Source of the DNA: Pseudomonas indica NBRC 103045 | GTDB lineage: Bacteria; Pseudomonadota; Gammaproteobacteria; Pseudomonadales; Pseudomonadaceae | Assembly (NCBI RefSeq): GCF_002091635.1 | Contig: NZ_BDAC01000017.1 | Location: 1 to 64,000 of the forward strand | DNA: 64,000 bases | Direction of reading: 5' to 3' | Shown: positions 1-7,576 of the stretch, piece by piece | How the letters are laid out: each line of letters begins with the position of its first letter | Position numbering within the stretch: position 1 is the first letter of the stretch | Position numbers and translations under genes: made by a program | Notes under the pieces: model-generated | The model's input: only the letters and a program-made list of their open reading frames with translations | Databases searched by the model: none | What the model was told of the DNA's origin: nothing

Positions 1-8
1 CGACACCC

Positions 9-356
9 TTACGCCTCAGCCAGGCGATCCGCCAACTGCTCGACCAGCCCCAGGATCAACTGGCGATCCTCCGGTGAGACCGTAGCCAGCATACGACTGA
101 TCCGTTGCGCCTGATCGTCGGTTCGCGGGCTTGCTTCTGTCAGCAGGTCCGCGGCCTCGCACTCAAAGATGGCAGCGAACTCCAGCAACCGAGAAATGTT
201 GGGGATAACGATACCCCGCTCGATGCGGGAAATCGCCTCGCTGCCAATGCCAAGCCGCTCCGCCACATGCTCTTGCGTCATACCGACGCGGACACGCTGC
301 TTGGCAATCGCTCGGCCTACAGCTTCGGCCAGGTGCTTCTGATCAATCTCGGACAT
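9..356 (-). CDS. XRE-family helix-turn-helix transcriptional regulator
   Basis: A 115-aa small DNA-binding protein. The HTH spans roughly residues 10-65, with the typical 'MTQEHVAERLGIG' helix pair and an 'ISRIERG' recognition segment. The C-terminal 45 residues are acidic and helical, probably for dimerisation. I chose the start at 356 because a GGGAGG box lies just upstream; an in-frame ATG at 368 overlaps that box. It is divergent from the lipoprotein gene at 532, and an imperfect palindrome sits between them, which suggests autoregulation. The protein type is common in integrated islands. Its targets are unknown. Confidence 0.85.
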   Translation of the reverse strand: MSEIDQKHLAEAVGRAIAKQRVRVGMTQEHVAERLGIGSEAISRIERGIVIPNISRLLEFAAIFECEAADLLTEASPRTDDQAQRISRMLATVSPEDRQLILGLVEQLADRLAEA

Positions 357-415
357 GTTGCCTCCCATCTCGACCTGGATGGTTGGCTAACCACTTATTG
401 ACATGAAGGACTCAA

Positions 416-435
416 AAAGTTGAACCTCAACCTTT
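416..435. promoter_or_regulatory. Candidate operator between divergent XRE regulator and lipoprotein gene
   Basis: Imperfect palindrome AAAGTTGA-ACC-TCAACCTTT, whose core GTTGA-N3-TCAAC is perfect. It lies about 60 bp upstream of the XRE start and about 100 bp upstream of the lipoprotein start. Its position fits an operator of the adjacent XRE protein. This is inference from symmetry only. Confidence 0.35.
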
Positions 436-531
436 AACGTCCACAGACAACCTAAACACTCAGGAATCTCCCTGCAGGATGCAGCCAGCTTCAAAACCTT
501 CCCTTTCATTTTCAAAGCATTCGAGGATCAC

Positions 532-1545
532 ATGAACCTGCGAACGATCATTCTCGTGCCGCTTCTGCCCCTGGCCTTGGCCGGCTGCAACGACGCCATC
601 GATACCGTCAAGAACGGTCGAATGAAAATCAACGAGCAATACACCGTCGACCAGGCGTTCAGCAATCGAAGCATTTGCGACAGCGTCGAGTGGGACGTCA
701 TCACCGATGACAGAAACAGAGAGCTTGTTCAGTACAAGTGCCATATCACCGGCATCGAGTCGTACTACGCACAGGAAAAGCAACGCATACGAGAGAACTT
801 GCTCAGCGGCTTCGACTTGGAAAAGCGGGCTGCCCAAGTCCATCTGGAACCGGCACGCATGGAGATGGAAGCCGCCGAGAACGCGCTGAATAAACCGCGG
901 CCCGCCAACACTGATACCTTGGACAGCGACCGGCTCACAGACCTGCTGGCCCGGGAGGATCTGCTCTCCGAAAGCGCCCCCTCACGCTCGCTTCAGAACT
1001 ATTCCGGCAGCCCAGAGGTTGCGGCAGCTGCGCAGCGTTACTTCTTGAGCTATGTGCGAGACCCGGCCTCCCCTCAGTTCGCCGCGCACAAGCAAAACGA
1101 ACAGGAGCTGCTTCGGACCATGGCGGCTGAACGCGAAAAGCTTCAAGCCCAGATTGCAGAGGAGCGGGCTCGCTTGAGCGAAGTCCAGAATGCTCGCGGG
1201 CAAGAATCGGTGGCTCACGCTCAGCAGCGCCTGAACCGGGCAACGGAGCTCTATGAAAACCTGCAGAACTCCGTTGCTGCCAAGCTTGAGGAACTGGATG
1301 CCCAGCACGCCGCCAAGCTGAAGCAGTTCGACGGTGCAGCCACCATAGAGTCAGTAGCCGAGGTCTTTGAGTGGGTCGTCAAGGGTGAGGAAATCGAACT
1401 CGTCTGGTCGGGGCTGGAAGGCACCTACGGCGACGGGCAGATCAAGAGGTTTGGCCACATCAATCGGCTCGGCAGCCTTCAGGACGTCTACCGCAATAAC
1501 GTGAAGACCTATTCCGACCTACGCCAAAAAGCGCCGCTACTGTAG
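532..1545 (+). CDS. Hypothetical lipoprotein with coiled-coil segment
   Basis: A 337-aa predicted lipoprotein: the hydrophobic signal ends in a lipobox LAGC at residues 16-19, with Cys19 the probable acylation site. It has no Asp at +2, so outer-membrane sorting is likely. Residues about 190-270 are rich in Glu, Gln, Lys and Ala in heptad-like order and probably form a coiled coil. A GAGGA ribosome site precedes the ATG. The next gene starts 8 bp downstream and also encodes an exported protein, so the two are probably cotranscribed. I do not recognise the family; it looks like island cargo. Confidence 0.7.
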   Translation: MNLRTIILVPLLPLALAGCNDAIDTVKNGRMKINEQYTVDQAFSNRSICDSVEWDVITDDRNRELVQYKCHITGIESYYAQEKQRIRENLLSGFDLEKRAAQVHLEPARMEMEAAENALNKPRPANTDTLDSDRLTDLLAREDLLSESAPSRSLQNYSGSPEVAAAAQRYFLSYVRDPASPQFAAHKQNEQELLRTMAAEREKLQAQIAEERARLSEVQNARGQESVAHAQQRLNRATELYENLQNSVAAKLEELDAQHAAKLKQFDGAATIESVAEVFEWVVKGEEIELVWSGLEGTYGDGQIKRFGHINRLGSLQDVYRNNVKTYSDLRQKAPLL

Positions 1546-1552
1546 GTGCCTC

Positions 1553-2032
1553 ATGAAGCGACTGACCGCACTTGTTCCGATATTGCTGCTGGCGACCTCG
1601 ATCAACGTCCAGGCCAATGCCTACTGTGATTCCAGGCGATCTGCTCAAGAGGTTGAGACCTGCTATCGGCAATCCCTGACGGCGCTCAAACGAGCTGTCG
1701 ACAAGGGCTTCAATAAAATCATAAACAGTCCTAACTACAGCGAAGCAACCAAGCAGCGTGTTCAGGAGGAGCAACACGTTTGGGAGCAGAGCGTCCAGAC
1801 CAACTGCCAGAACTACGCTTGCGTTGAATATCAGTTCCAGGGCCGGCTGCTTCAACTGAGTCGAATGAAAGCAGATCCAGCCCCCTCCGCAATGGATGCC
1901 GAAGTGTGCCTGGATGCCTGGATCGCTGCCTATCGCCAAGATGAAGGAGACGAAGTCGCGATCATCCTACGACCAGATCACCGAATGGCAGCAATGGTGC
2001 AGCGAAGGCCGCCTGCCCTGATGCCCCACTGA
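1553..2032 (+). CDS. LprI-like (DUF1311-type) exported protein, C-terminus probably frameshifted
   Basis: A 159-aa protein with a Sec signal peptide (residues 1-21, ending VQA). The cysteine spacing and 'CYRQSLTALKRAV' segment suggest the LprI/DUF1311 family of small periplasmic proteins, some of which inhibit lysozyme. The last 26 residues (from about 1967) look unlike protein: RPDHRMAAMVQRRPP. Removing one base of the CC pair near 1966-1967 restores a sensible ending, YDQITEWQQWCSEGRLP, with a stop at 2019-2021. I infer a one-base insertion, or a sequencing error. The first ~138 residues are credible; the exact end is not. Confidence 0.6.
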   Translation: MKRLTALVPILLLATSINVQANAYCDSRRSAQEVETCYRQSLTALKRAVDKGFNKIINSPNYSEATKQRVQEEQHVWEQSVQTNCQNYACVEYQFQGRLLQLSRMKADPAPSAMDAEVCLDAWIAAYRQDEGDEVAIILRPDHRMAAMVQRRPPALMPH

Positions 2033-2071
2033 CACAGCTGACCTGAAATACGGGTACAGCTGATCCCCCTC

Positions 2072-2108
2072 AAACCGCCAGATCACTCGATGGTCCGGCG
2101 GTTTTTTT
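2072..2108 (+). terminator. Rho-independent terminator after the LprI-like gene
   Basis: Arms AAACCGCC (2072-2079) and GGCGGTTT (2097-2104) flank a 17-nt loop and run into a stretch of eight T's. It ends the lipoprotein/LprI unit just before radC. Confidence 0.75.
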
Positions 2109-2141
2109 ATGCCCCTACAAACACAGCCATATGGAGGTCCT

Positions 2142-2636
2142 ATGACTGCCAAATTCAAGGCCGGCGAGTCCGCTGGCACCTACATCGCCGATGCACCGGT
2201 GACCGAAGCCGATATCGTGGAAATGGCTCAACATCTGGCCAGCAAGCGGCTGCGTAAAGGCCAGGCCTTGCATCAACCCAAGGAGGTCTTTAGCTACCTG
2301 CAGCTCCTGCTACAGGGCTATGAACACGAGGTATTTGCACTGCTACTGCTGGACAGCAAACACCGTGTCATTCGATTCGAGGAGCTGTTTCGCGGCACCC
2401 TGGACGGAGCCAGCGTCTATCCCCGCGAAGTCGTCAAAGTAGCGTTGGAACACAATGCAGCAGCCATGGTGTTAGTGCATAACCACCCTTCCGGTGATCC
2501 GGAGCCAAGCCATGCAGACCGTGTCCTGACCAGCAGACTCAAGCAAGCACTCGAGATGGTGGGCGTGCGCACGCTCGACCACATCATTGTGGGGGCTGAA
2601 GGCTGCGTATCGCTCGCCGAACTCAATCAAATATAA
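2142..2636 (+). CDS. radC: RadC-family JAB/MPN domain protein
   Basis: A 164-aa single-domain RadC protein. It carries the JAMM metal signature: a Glu in 'FEELFRGT', then H-x-H in 'VHNHPSGDPEPSHAD' with the closing Asp. Unlike chromosomal RadC (about 220 aa) it lacks the N-terminal helix-hairpin-helix region; this short form is typical of plasmids and integrated elements (E. coli YfjY type). The biochemical role is unresolved, and a DNA-repair function is not supported by published work as I recall it. I chose the ATG at 2142 because GGAGG lies 7 bases upstream; an upstream in-frame ATG at 2109 falls in the preceding terminator's T-run. Confidence 0.88.
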   Translation: MTAKFKAGESAGTYIADAPVTEADIVEMAQHLASKRLRKGQALHQPKEVFSYLQLLLQGYEHEVFALLLLDSKHRVIRFEELFRGTLDGASVYPREVVKVALEHNAAAMVLVHNHPSGDPEPSHADRVLTSRLKQALEMVGVRTLDHIIVGAEGCVSLAELNQI

Positions 2637-2662
2637 ATCCACACCTGAGCCATATAAAAAAC

Positions 2663-2695
2663 GGGGTGCGGTCGCTTCCCGCACCTATTTATTTT
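2663..2695 (+). terminator. Terminator after radC
   Basis: Stem GGTGCGG (2665-2671) and CCGCACC (2679-2685), followed by ATTTATTTT. It lies 30 bp past the radC stop and just left of the IS200-like element. Confidence 0.6.
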
Positions 2696-2770
2696 CCATC
2701 ACAAGGTTAAAACCACCGGCTTTCAGCCGGTCAGCTTTAGCGCCACGATACGTAGGTGGAGGGCTAACGC

Positions 2771-3202
2771 ATGGACTACAGATATGGAAGCCATACGGTT
2801 TACCAGATTGAGTATCACTTTGTTTGGGTGACGAAGTATCGATACAAGGTGCTTAGCGGTGAGGTGGCCGAGCGATTACGCGAGCTGGTGAGGCAGACGT
2901 GCGAGGCGTTTGAAATCCGGATTGTGAAGGGTGTGGTGAGCAAGGATCACGTGCACATTCTAGTGAGCAGTCCGCCGAATTTGGCGCCGAGCGAGATTAT
3001 GAGGCGGATCAAGGGGCGTACGGCGAGCAAGCTTTTCGAGGAGTTTCCCCATTTGAAGAAGCGCTATTGGGGTCAGCATTTTTGGGCGCGCGGTTACTTC
3101 TGTGCGACGGTAGGGCAGATGACGGAAGAGATGATCAAGCAGTATCTGGAGCATCATTTTGAGCCGAACCCGGATGACAATTTCAGGATGGAGTCGGACT
3201 GA
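2771..3202 (+). CDS. tnpA: IS200/IS605-family Y1 transposase TnpA
   Basis: A 143-aa Y1 HUH transposase. The metal-binding motif is 'DHVHILV' (His-x-His near residue 60) and the catalytic Tyr is in 'IKQYLEHH' near the C-terminus. The length and the 'YHFVWVTKYRYKVL' N-terminal strand match IS200 TnpA rather than the longer REP-associated RAYT proteins. No accessory TnpB/IscB gene is present. It appears intact and could be active. Confidence 0.92.
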   Translation: MDYRYGSHTVYQIEYHFVWVTKYRYKVLSGEVAERLRELVRQTCEAFEIRIVKGVVSKDHVHILVSSPPNLAPSEIMRRIKGRTASKLFEEFPHLKKRYWGQHFWARGYFCATVGQMTEEMIKQYLEHHFEPNPDDNFRMESD

Positions 3203-3206
3203 TGCG

Positions 3207-3278
3207 ACGCGTCGTTCAGTCGACGCGTATCCGGACTTTCAGTCCGTAAGTCACTAACCCACCGACTTCAGTCGGTGG
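3207..3278. repeat. Three consecutive hairpins at the IS right end
   Basis: Three palindromes lie in 72 bp after the transposase stop: ACGCGTCG/CGACGCGT (3207-3228, loop TTCAGT), CGGACT-TTC-AGTCCG (3232-3246) and CCACCGACT-TC-AGTCGGTGG (3259-3278). All have TTCA- or TTC-containing loops like the left-end hairpin. The last is followed by a T-run and may also terminate transcription. Confidence 0.7.
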
Positions 3279-3469
3279 TTGTTGAGTTTTTTGTAAAAAA
3301 CAACATACCCACCGCTATCTATTAGTGATATTTCTCAAGACCAAAATAATAAACAAATGAAAATATCAAAGCCACCAATAGCAAGACCCCCAACTAGAAA
3401 AGAATCACACCAAGTGCTCGGTAAATAGTTTTATGCTTTACATACCCATACACACAGAATGATCAGCAG

Positions 3470-4129
3470 ATGAAAAGACATAAGACAAACACTAACTTAT
3501 CACTTCACTACAACAATACTTACCAAGGCCTACCAGTCATGGTAGGCAAAGGCCCCTTCGTAGTTAATCATCTCTTTCAACTACAACACCTCATGCTAAG
3601 TGCTCTCACCCGTCACCACAGGATTTACGCTATACGATTTGATCTACGCCTACCCGAAGATAAGTCAGCACGCCCCATCGATGCATTAACGAATAACGTA
3701 ATTCAACGATTCTACGCCTCTTACAAAAATAAAATACAGATTGATCGTAAACGAGCTAAATCCGCTAACAGTAGAGCTCATGACAGCAACATTCTATATG
3801 CCTGGACAAAAGAAATTGCAAGCCAAGAACAGCAACACTATCACGGAATAGTTTTCCTCAACCATGATGCTTATAATAGCCTTGGAACCTTCGAGCTAGG
3901 TAGAAGAAACAACTACAACCGCCTTGTTGAATCTTGGGCCAGCGCACTCAAGATACCCGCTGAAAAAGCTACTGGTTTGGTGCACATACCTAAAAACGCA
4001 ACCTATCGGATAGACATTGATGACAGGGAAAGCCAGAAGCGCTTCTTCAGGAGAGCCAGTTATATTTGCAAAGCAGCGACCAAGCAGTACGGTAATGGGC
4101 AGCATGGGTTTGGTTGCAGTCGATGTTGA
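3470..4129 (+). CDS. Inovirus Gp2 / YagK-YfjJ-like protein
   Basis: A 219-aa protein that I place in the inovirus-type Gp2 (YagK/YfjJ C-terminal) family. The grounds are the segments 'AIRFDLRLP', 'QHYHGIVFLNHDAYN' and the ending 'ASYICKAATKQYGNGQHGFGCSR'. These proteins occur in filamentous prophages and CP4-57-like islands and are presumed to act in replication; the QHYHG segment recalls HUH-type Rep motifs, but the activity is unproven. The gene is clearly richer in A+T than its neighbours, which suggests separate acquisition. The ribosome site is weak. The preceding 265 bp hold only the IS end and AT-rich DNA. Confidence 0.75.
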   Translation: MKRHKTNTNLSLHYNNTYQGLPVMVGKGPFVVNHLFQLQHLMLSALTRHHRIYAIRFDLRLPEDKSARPIDALTNNVIQRFYASYKNKIQIDRKRAKSANSRAHDSNILYAWTKEIASQEQQHYHGIVFLNHDAYNSLGTFELGRRNNYNRLVESWASALKIPAEKATGLVHIPKNATYRIDIDDRESQKRFFRRASYICKAATKQYGNGQHGFGCSRC

Positions 4130-4195
4130 GCAGGTGGGTAACTTCTTTATTTCACCCACCCACTGCAACCCTGCAGAACACCCGCCAGGAACAAT

Positions 4196-4381
4196 TTAGG
4201 CCGTGTTGCGCGCCTCAATCCTCGATTGAATCCAAGCAGTGACCTCGTTTTCAATCCAACCAACGCTTCGCCCCGTCAAGGGCACAGACTGTGGAAACAT
4301 GCCTGACCCTATCAGCTTATAGATAGTGGATCTGGCCAATCCGGTAGAACTGATTACCTATTTCAAGCGAATGATTCTCAA
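4196..4381 (-). pseudogene. alpA: alpA-type excisionase/regulator gene interrupted by an amber codon
   Basis: On the minus strand, an AGGAGG box precedes TTG (4381-4379), then RIIRLK, then TAG (4360-4358). The same frame continues as VISSTGLARSTIYKLI...GRSVGWIENEVTAWIQ and ends at 4196. The total is 61 codons, the normal AlpA length. AlpA proteins begin RIIRLKEVI, so TAG replaces the Glu codon GAG by one base change. AlpA regulators are MerR-like HTH proteins that activate integrase or excision in CP4-57-type elements. No other start codon with a ribosome site is visible after the stop, so the gene is probably dead unless the amber is suppressed. Confidence 0.8.
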
Positions 4382-4404
4382 TTTCTCACCTCCTGCTATC
4401 AATC

Positions 4405-4447
4405 TTGACAATGTCATATTTTTACATGAAATTACTGACATTGTCAG
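4405..4447 (+). promoter_or_regulatory. Promoter with paired TGACAWTGTCA operators for the four-gene operon
   Basis: Two 11-bp palindromes, TGACAATGTCA (4406-4416) and TGACATTGTCA (4436-4446), have centres exactly 30 bp apart, about three helical turns. A consensus -35 hexamer TTGACA (4405-4410) overlaps the first. A -10 would fall near 4428-4433, so the second covers the probable start of transcription. The operon ATG is at 4474. The XRE domain of the third operon protein is the likely ligand. The left palindrome also lies just upstream of alpA. Confidence 0.6.
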
Positions 4448-4473
4448 AAACGGTGATCACCGGAGGCTGGACG

Positions 4474-5040
4474 ATGAGCGACGGACCACACAGAAGCTTG
4501 CCGATGCGAAAGCCTTGGAAAGATCTGGCCATGCGCGGCGACAAGGCCGCCTACAGCGCCAGTGAAGTAGCAGAGGCCGCAACCAAAGCCCTCGCCAGCG
4601 ATTTCAAGATGGAGGTTTCCTGGGAACTGACCCAAGAGCTGAAATCCATTTTTTCCGGTCGTGACAATTCCCTCATGCTCCCTGAGATTGCGCTTGCTCA
4701 GCTAAATGATGCAAACGCTCTTGCTGCTGGATCAGTGTTTGGAAGAAATGTCGTGGCATGCAGCATTGAGCTCATCCATGAAGGCAAATTCGGTTCAGAT
4801 GCGTTTCATGAAGCTGTAGGCCTTGCTGCCAAAATGCGTGGACTAGCAACCGTGCGCTCTGTTGAAGAGCACTACCTGAGAGAGTCCAACCACAGGCGAG
4901 CGGACCATGTGAGCACGCGTATCTCCGACGCAATCTGCGGACTCTCAGAAAACCAACTGGGCTTGATTCTGTTGGGCCCAGCACCGGTCTCTCTGCGCTC
5001 AAGAAAAATGACCGGCTTGGACGCAGGAGTATCGCTTTGA
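4474..5040 (+). CDS. Unknown 188-aa protein, first gene of QueC-like/ImmA/PIN operon
   Basis: A 188-aa soluble, mostly helical protein with no signal peptide or membrane segment. The N-terminus reads MSDGPHRSLPMRKPWKDLA. I do not recognise a catalytic motif. The start is fixed by GGAGG 7 bases upstream; earlier in-frame ATGs lie inside the operator region. It overlaps the QueC-like gene by 4 nt (TTGA), so the two are translationally coupled. In Qat and type IV CBASS a QueC-like enzyme acts with a dedicated partner protein, and this gene occupies that place here, but the sequence does not show that it is a substrate. Confidence 0.7.
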   Translation: MSDGPHRSLPMRKPWKDLAMRGDKAAYSASEVAEAATKALASDFKMEVSWELTQELKSIFSGRDNSLMLPEIALAQLNDANALAAGSVFGRNVVACSIELIHEGKFGSDAFHEAVGLAAKMRGLATVRSVEEHYLRESNHRRADHVSTRISDAICGLSENQLGLILLGPAPVSLRSRKMTGLDAGVSL

Positions 5041-6410
5041 AAAAATTCTCACCGCTGAAGGAGATGGCTGTTGATGTGGTCGAATCCGGCGTACGCCCAC
5101 GAAAAGGCGTGCTGCCATGCCATCTCGGACAGAACATCAATTTCGATCTAGAAGCTCTCGCATCCTTCTCCTCGCAAAAATGGCAACCCAGGGTCTATGA
5201 CGCCCTAGTCGTGGCCGCTGCCGTTGAGTTTTGTGATCGCACTCTTACCCGCAGCACAATGAACTGGGGGCGGCGTTTTGTTGTACGCATTCCAGTTCAT
5301 GACCACGAAAAATGGTCAGAAAATGCAGTTACCAGAGCACTAGTGGAGGCACTGAACCTTCTTACCGGAGATGCCTGGCATTTCGAGTTTCACGCTCGAA
5401 AAGCTCCCGCAGAACCACCAGTTCAAGATCACATGCAGTTCCCATCCAACGCGGAAGCGGTCATTGCCTATAGCGATGGCATGGACTCCCGTGCGGTAGC
5501 CGAGCTGGAAAGCAAGCGCTTAGGAAAACGCTTGGTTCGCGTGAGAGTAGGCAGCAAGCAGCACGATATCTCCAGGAAGGAACGTCTCAAAATCCCGTTC
5601 ACGGCACTCCCCTATTCAGTGAAGCTTGATGAGCGCAAAAATACTGAAACTAGCGCCCGAAGCCGCGGATTCAAATTTGCTGTCGTATCTGCAATGGCGG
5701 CATACCTAGTTGATGCACCAGCAACCATCGTTCCTGAAAGCGGCCAAGGCGCACTCGCACCGGCCCTCCTTCCAGTTGGTCATGGATACGAGGACTACCG
5801 AAACCATCCGGTCTTCACCAAGCTGATGGAGCGATTTGTTAACGCGCTACTCGACTATCCGATCCAATTCCAATTCCCTCGTCTATGGAAAACGAAAGGC
5901 GAAACCCTGCGCGAGTTTGTCGAAACCTGCGGAGATGGAGCTGGCTGGGCAACTACCAGATCTTGTTGGCAGCAGTCGCGACAAACTGCCGTTCTAGGCT
6001 CACGGCGACAATGTGGCATTTGTGCTGCGTGCATCCTCCGTCGCCTAAGCGTACATGCCGCTGGCTTGAATGAAGCGCCGGAGACCTACGTGTGGGAATC
6101 GTTGAGTGCAACGGACTTTGAAGCTGGAGCAGCAAAAGACTTCAGCAGACAAACTCAAGCCTTGCGAGAATATGCCATCGCAGGGGTGCTCCATTTCGAG
6201 CACCTTTCTTCTATTAGGGAATCCACGCAGTACGAACTGATCAAACGCCTCAGGACGAACGAGCTAGCTCGTGCTTTGGCTGAAACGCCACAAACGGTGG
6301 CGGAGAATTTTGACCGGCTCTTGCAACAACATGCCATTGAATGGTCAGCGTTTACGAACGACCTGGGACCAGAGTCGTTCGTGAGAAAATGGATAGATTA
6401 CGCATCATGA
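5037..6410 (+). CDS. QueC-like PP-loop ATPase (7-cyano-7-deazaguanine synthase-like)
   Basis: A 457-aa protein about twice the length of housekeeping QueC (~225 aa). The PP-loop is SDGMDS at residues 146-151 (canonical SGGxDS), which binds ATP and adenylates a carboxylate. A zinc-type cluster follows: Cys310, then C326-G-I-C329-A-A-C332, arranged as in QueC. The N-terminal 135 residues and C-terminal 120 residues are extra. The start is TTG, overlapping the previous stop. No queD, queE or TGT gene is nearby, so queuosine synthesis is unlikely. QueC-like proteins in Qat and CBASS IV serve antiviral defence, and the operon context suggests something similar here. Confidence 0.78.
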   Translation: MKKFSPLKEMAVDVVESGVRPRKGVLPCHLGQNINFDLEALASFSSQKWQPRVYDALVVAAAVEFCDRTLTRSTMNWGRRFVVRIPVHDHEKWSENAVTRALVEALNLLTGDAWHFEFHARKAPAEPPVQDHMQFPSNAEAVIAYSDGMDSRAVAELESKRLGKRLVRVRVGSKQHDISRKERLKIPFTALPYSVKLDERKNTETSARSRGFKFAVVSAMAAYLVDAPATIVPESGQGALAPALLPVGHGYEDYRNHPVFTKLMERFVNALLDYPIQFQFPRLWKTKGETLREFVETCGDGAGWATTRSCWQQSRQTAVLGSRRQCGICAACILRRLSVHAAGLNEAPETYVWESLSATDFEAGAAKDFSRQTQALREYAIAGVLHFEHLSSIRESTQYELIKRLRTNELARALAETPQTVAENFDRLLQQHAIEWSAFTNDLGPESFVRKWIDYAS

Positions 6411-7576
6411 CCAAACCAAATTACGAACTCAGCCCAGTAGAGCTAGGTGAACGACTGAAGGTTGCGCGGGAAACCGCGAACATCACCCAAGATGCTGCCG
6501 CTAAGGCAGTAGGCGTTGCGCGCACCACGCTTGTGGCCATTGAGAAAGGGCAACGTACTGCTCGGCTCGATGAAATCCAGGCACTTAGCCGCTGCTATGG
6601 CGTATCTGCCAACTCGCTGCTGCGACAGGAAGCCATTCATGTGGATCTTGTTCCACGCTTCCGCTCGCTTCCGGATACCAATGAGGTAGGTGTCGAGCAA
6701 GCTGCGCGGATGCTGAACGATCTCGTCAGAGCTGAGGTTGAGCTTGAAAATGTGCTCGGTATTCAGAGAGCACATAACTACCCTGCAGAGAAAACTATCC
6801 TTCCTGGTGATGTCCGCAAGCAGGCGGAGCACGATGCACAAAGCCTGCGAAACTGGCTGGGACTCGGCGAAGGACCAATTCAAGACATATTTGCGCTTTT
6901 GGAGCTACAGCTAGGCGTGCGAGTCTATAGCCGAAGACTCGCCCCAAGAGTATCTGGACTGTTTGCTTATGACGACGCCGTTGGTGCTTGCATACTAATC
7001 AATGCCAGTCACCGAAAAGATCGTCGAGCCCAAACCAGTGCTCATGAGCTTGGTCACTTTATTGCGACCCGTCGCCGGCCAGAGATCTATCAAGACGAAA
7101 AATATGAAAACTCCCGCGAGGAGCGGTACGCGAATGCATTCGCGAGTGCATTTCTTACGCCAGCCCGGGCCGTCATGGAGAAATTCAAGGAGTTGACCAT
7201 TGGCTCAACCCATCTCACTCGCAGACACATCATCCTGCTTTCAAGCTTTTTTGGCGTATCCCGCCAAGCGATGGTGATGCGCCTTGAAGAGCTGAGCCTG
7301 ACTAAAAAAGGAACCTGGGACTGGTTCATGGATAATGGCGGCATTACCGATGAGCAAGCCCGTCAGGTCCTGGGAGATACTGTATTTGACTCGGTCCCTG
7401 CTGATGTGACGCAATCGTCACGACTCTTCTTGCTAGCGATCGAAGCATGGAAGAAAGATCTAATCAGCGAAGGCCAGATGTCAGAGATGCTGAAACTTGA
7501 TCGCGCGCAAGTGCGTGAACTGCTTGATGAGGCAGAAGAGGACGAGGTAGATGACCTTTTCAAGCTGTCTCAATAA
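6407..7576 (+). CDS. XRE-HTH / ImmA-IrrE family metallopeptidase
   Basis: A 389-aa two-domain protein. An XRE HTH occupies residues about 11-70 ('MTKPN' start; 'ITQDAAAKAVGVARTTLVAIEKG'). A zinc peptidase domain carries HELGH at 213-217, with Glu239 in 'EERYANAFASAFLTP' as the third ligand. It overlaps the QueC-like gene by ATGA. In ImmA/IrrE systems the peptidase cleaves a repressor under stress; fused XRE-ImmA proteins are also antitoxin-type regulators paired with nuclease toxins. Here it probably represses the operon through the two palindromes at 4406-4446 and controls the following PIN protein. Confidence 0.88.
   Translation: MTKPNYELSPVELGERLKVARETANITQDAAAKAVGVARTTLVAIEKGQRTARLDEIQALSRCYGVSANSLLRQEAIHVDLVPRFRSLPDTNEVGVEQAARMLNDLVRAEVELENVLGIQRAHNYPAEKTILPGDVRKQAEHDAQSLRNWLGLGEGPIQDIFALLELQLGVRVYSRRLAPRVSGLFAYDDAVGACILINASHRKDRRAQTSAHELGHFIATRRRPEIYQDEKYENSREERYANAFASAFLTPARAVMEKFKELTIGSTHLTRRHIILLSSFFGVSRQAMVMRLEELSLTKKGTWDWFMDNGGITDEQARQVLGDTVFDSVPADVTQSSRLFLLAIEAWKKDLISEGQMSEMLKLDRAQVRELLDEAEEDEVDDLFKLSQ

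Larger units (their letters stand above)
2711..3280 (+). mobile_element. IS200/IS605-family insertion sequence, complete
   Basis: A roughly 570-bp element containing only a Y1 transposase gene. Left-end hairpin: ACCGGCT-TTC-AGCCGGT at 2715-2731. Right-end hairpin: CCACCGACT-TC-AGTCGGTGG at 3259-3278. Such subterminal hairpins, without terminal inverted repeats or target duplication, are the family hallmark; the transposase moves single-stranded DNA. The exact cleavage positions are not determined, so the borders are approximate. Confidence 0.8.

Noticed and set aside
3470..4129. A complete filamentous prophage
   Set aside because: Only the Gp2-like protein is present. There is no Zot, coat or adsorption protein in the window.
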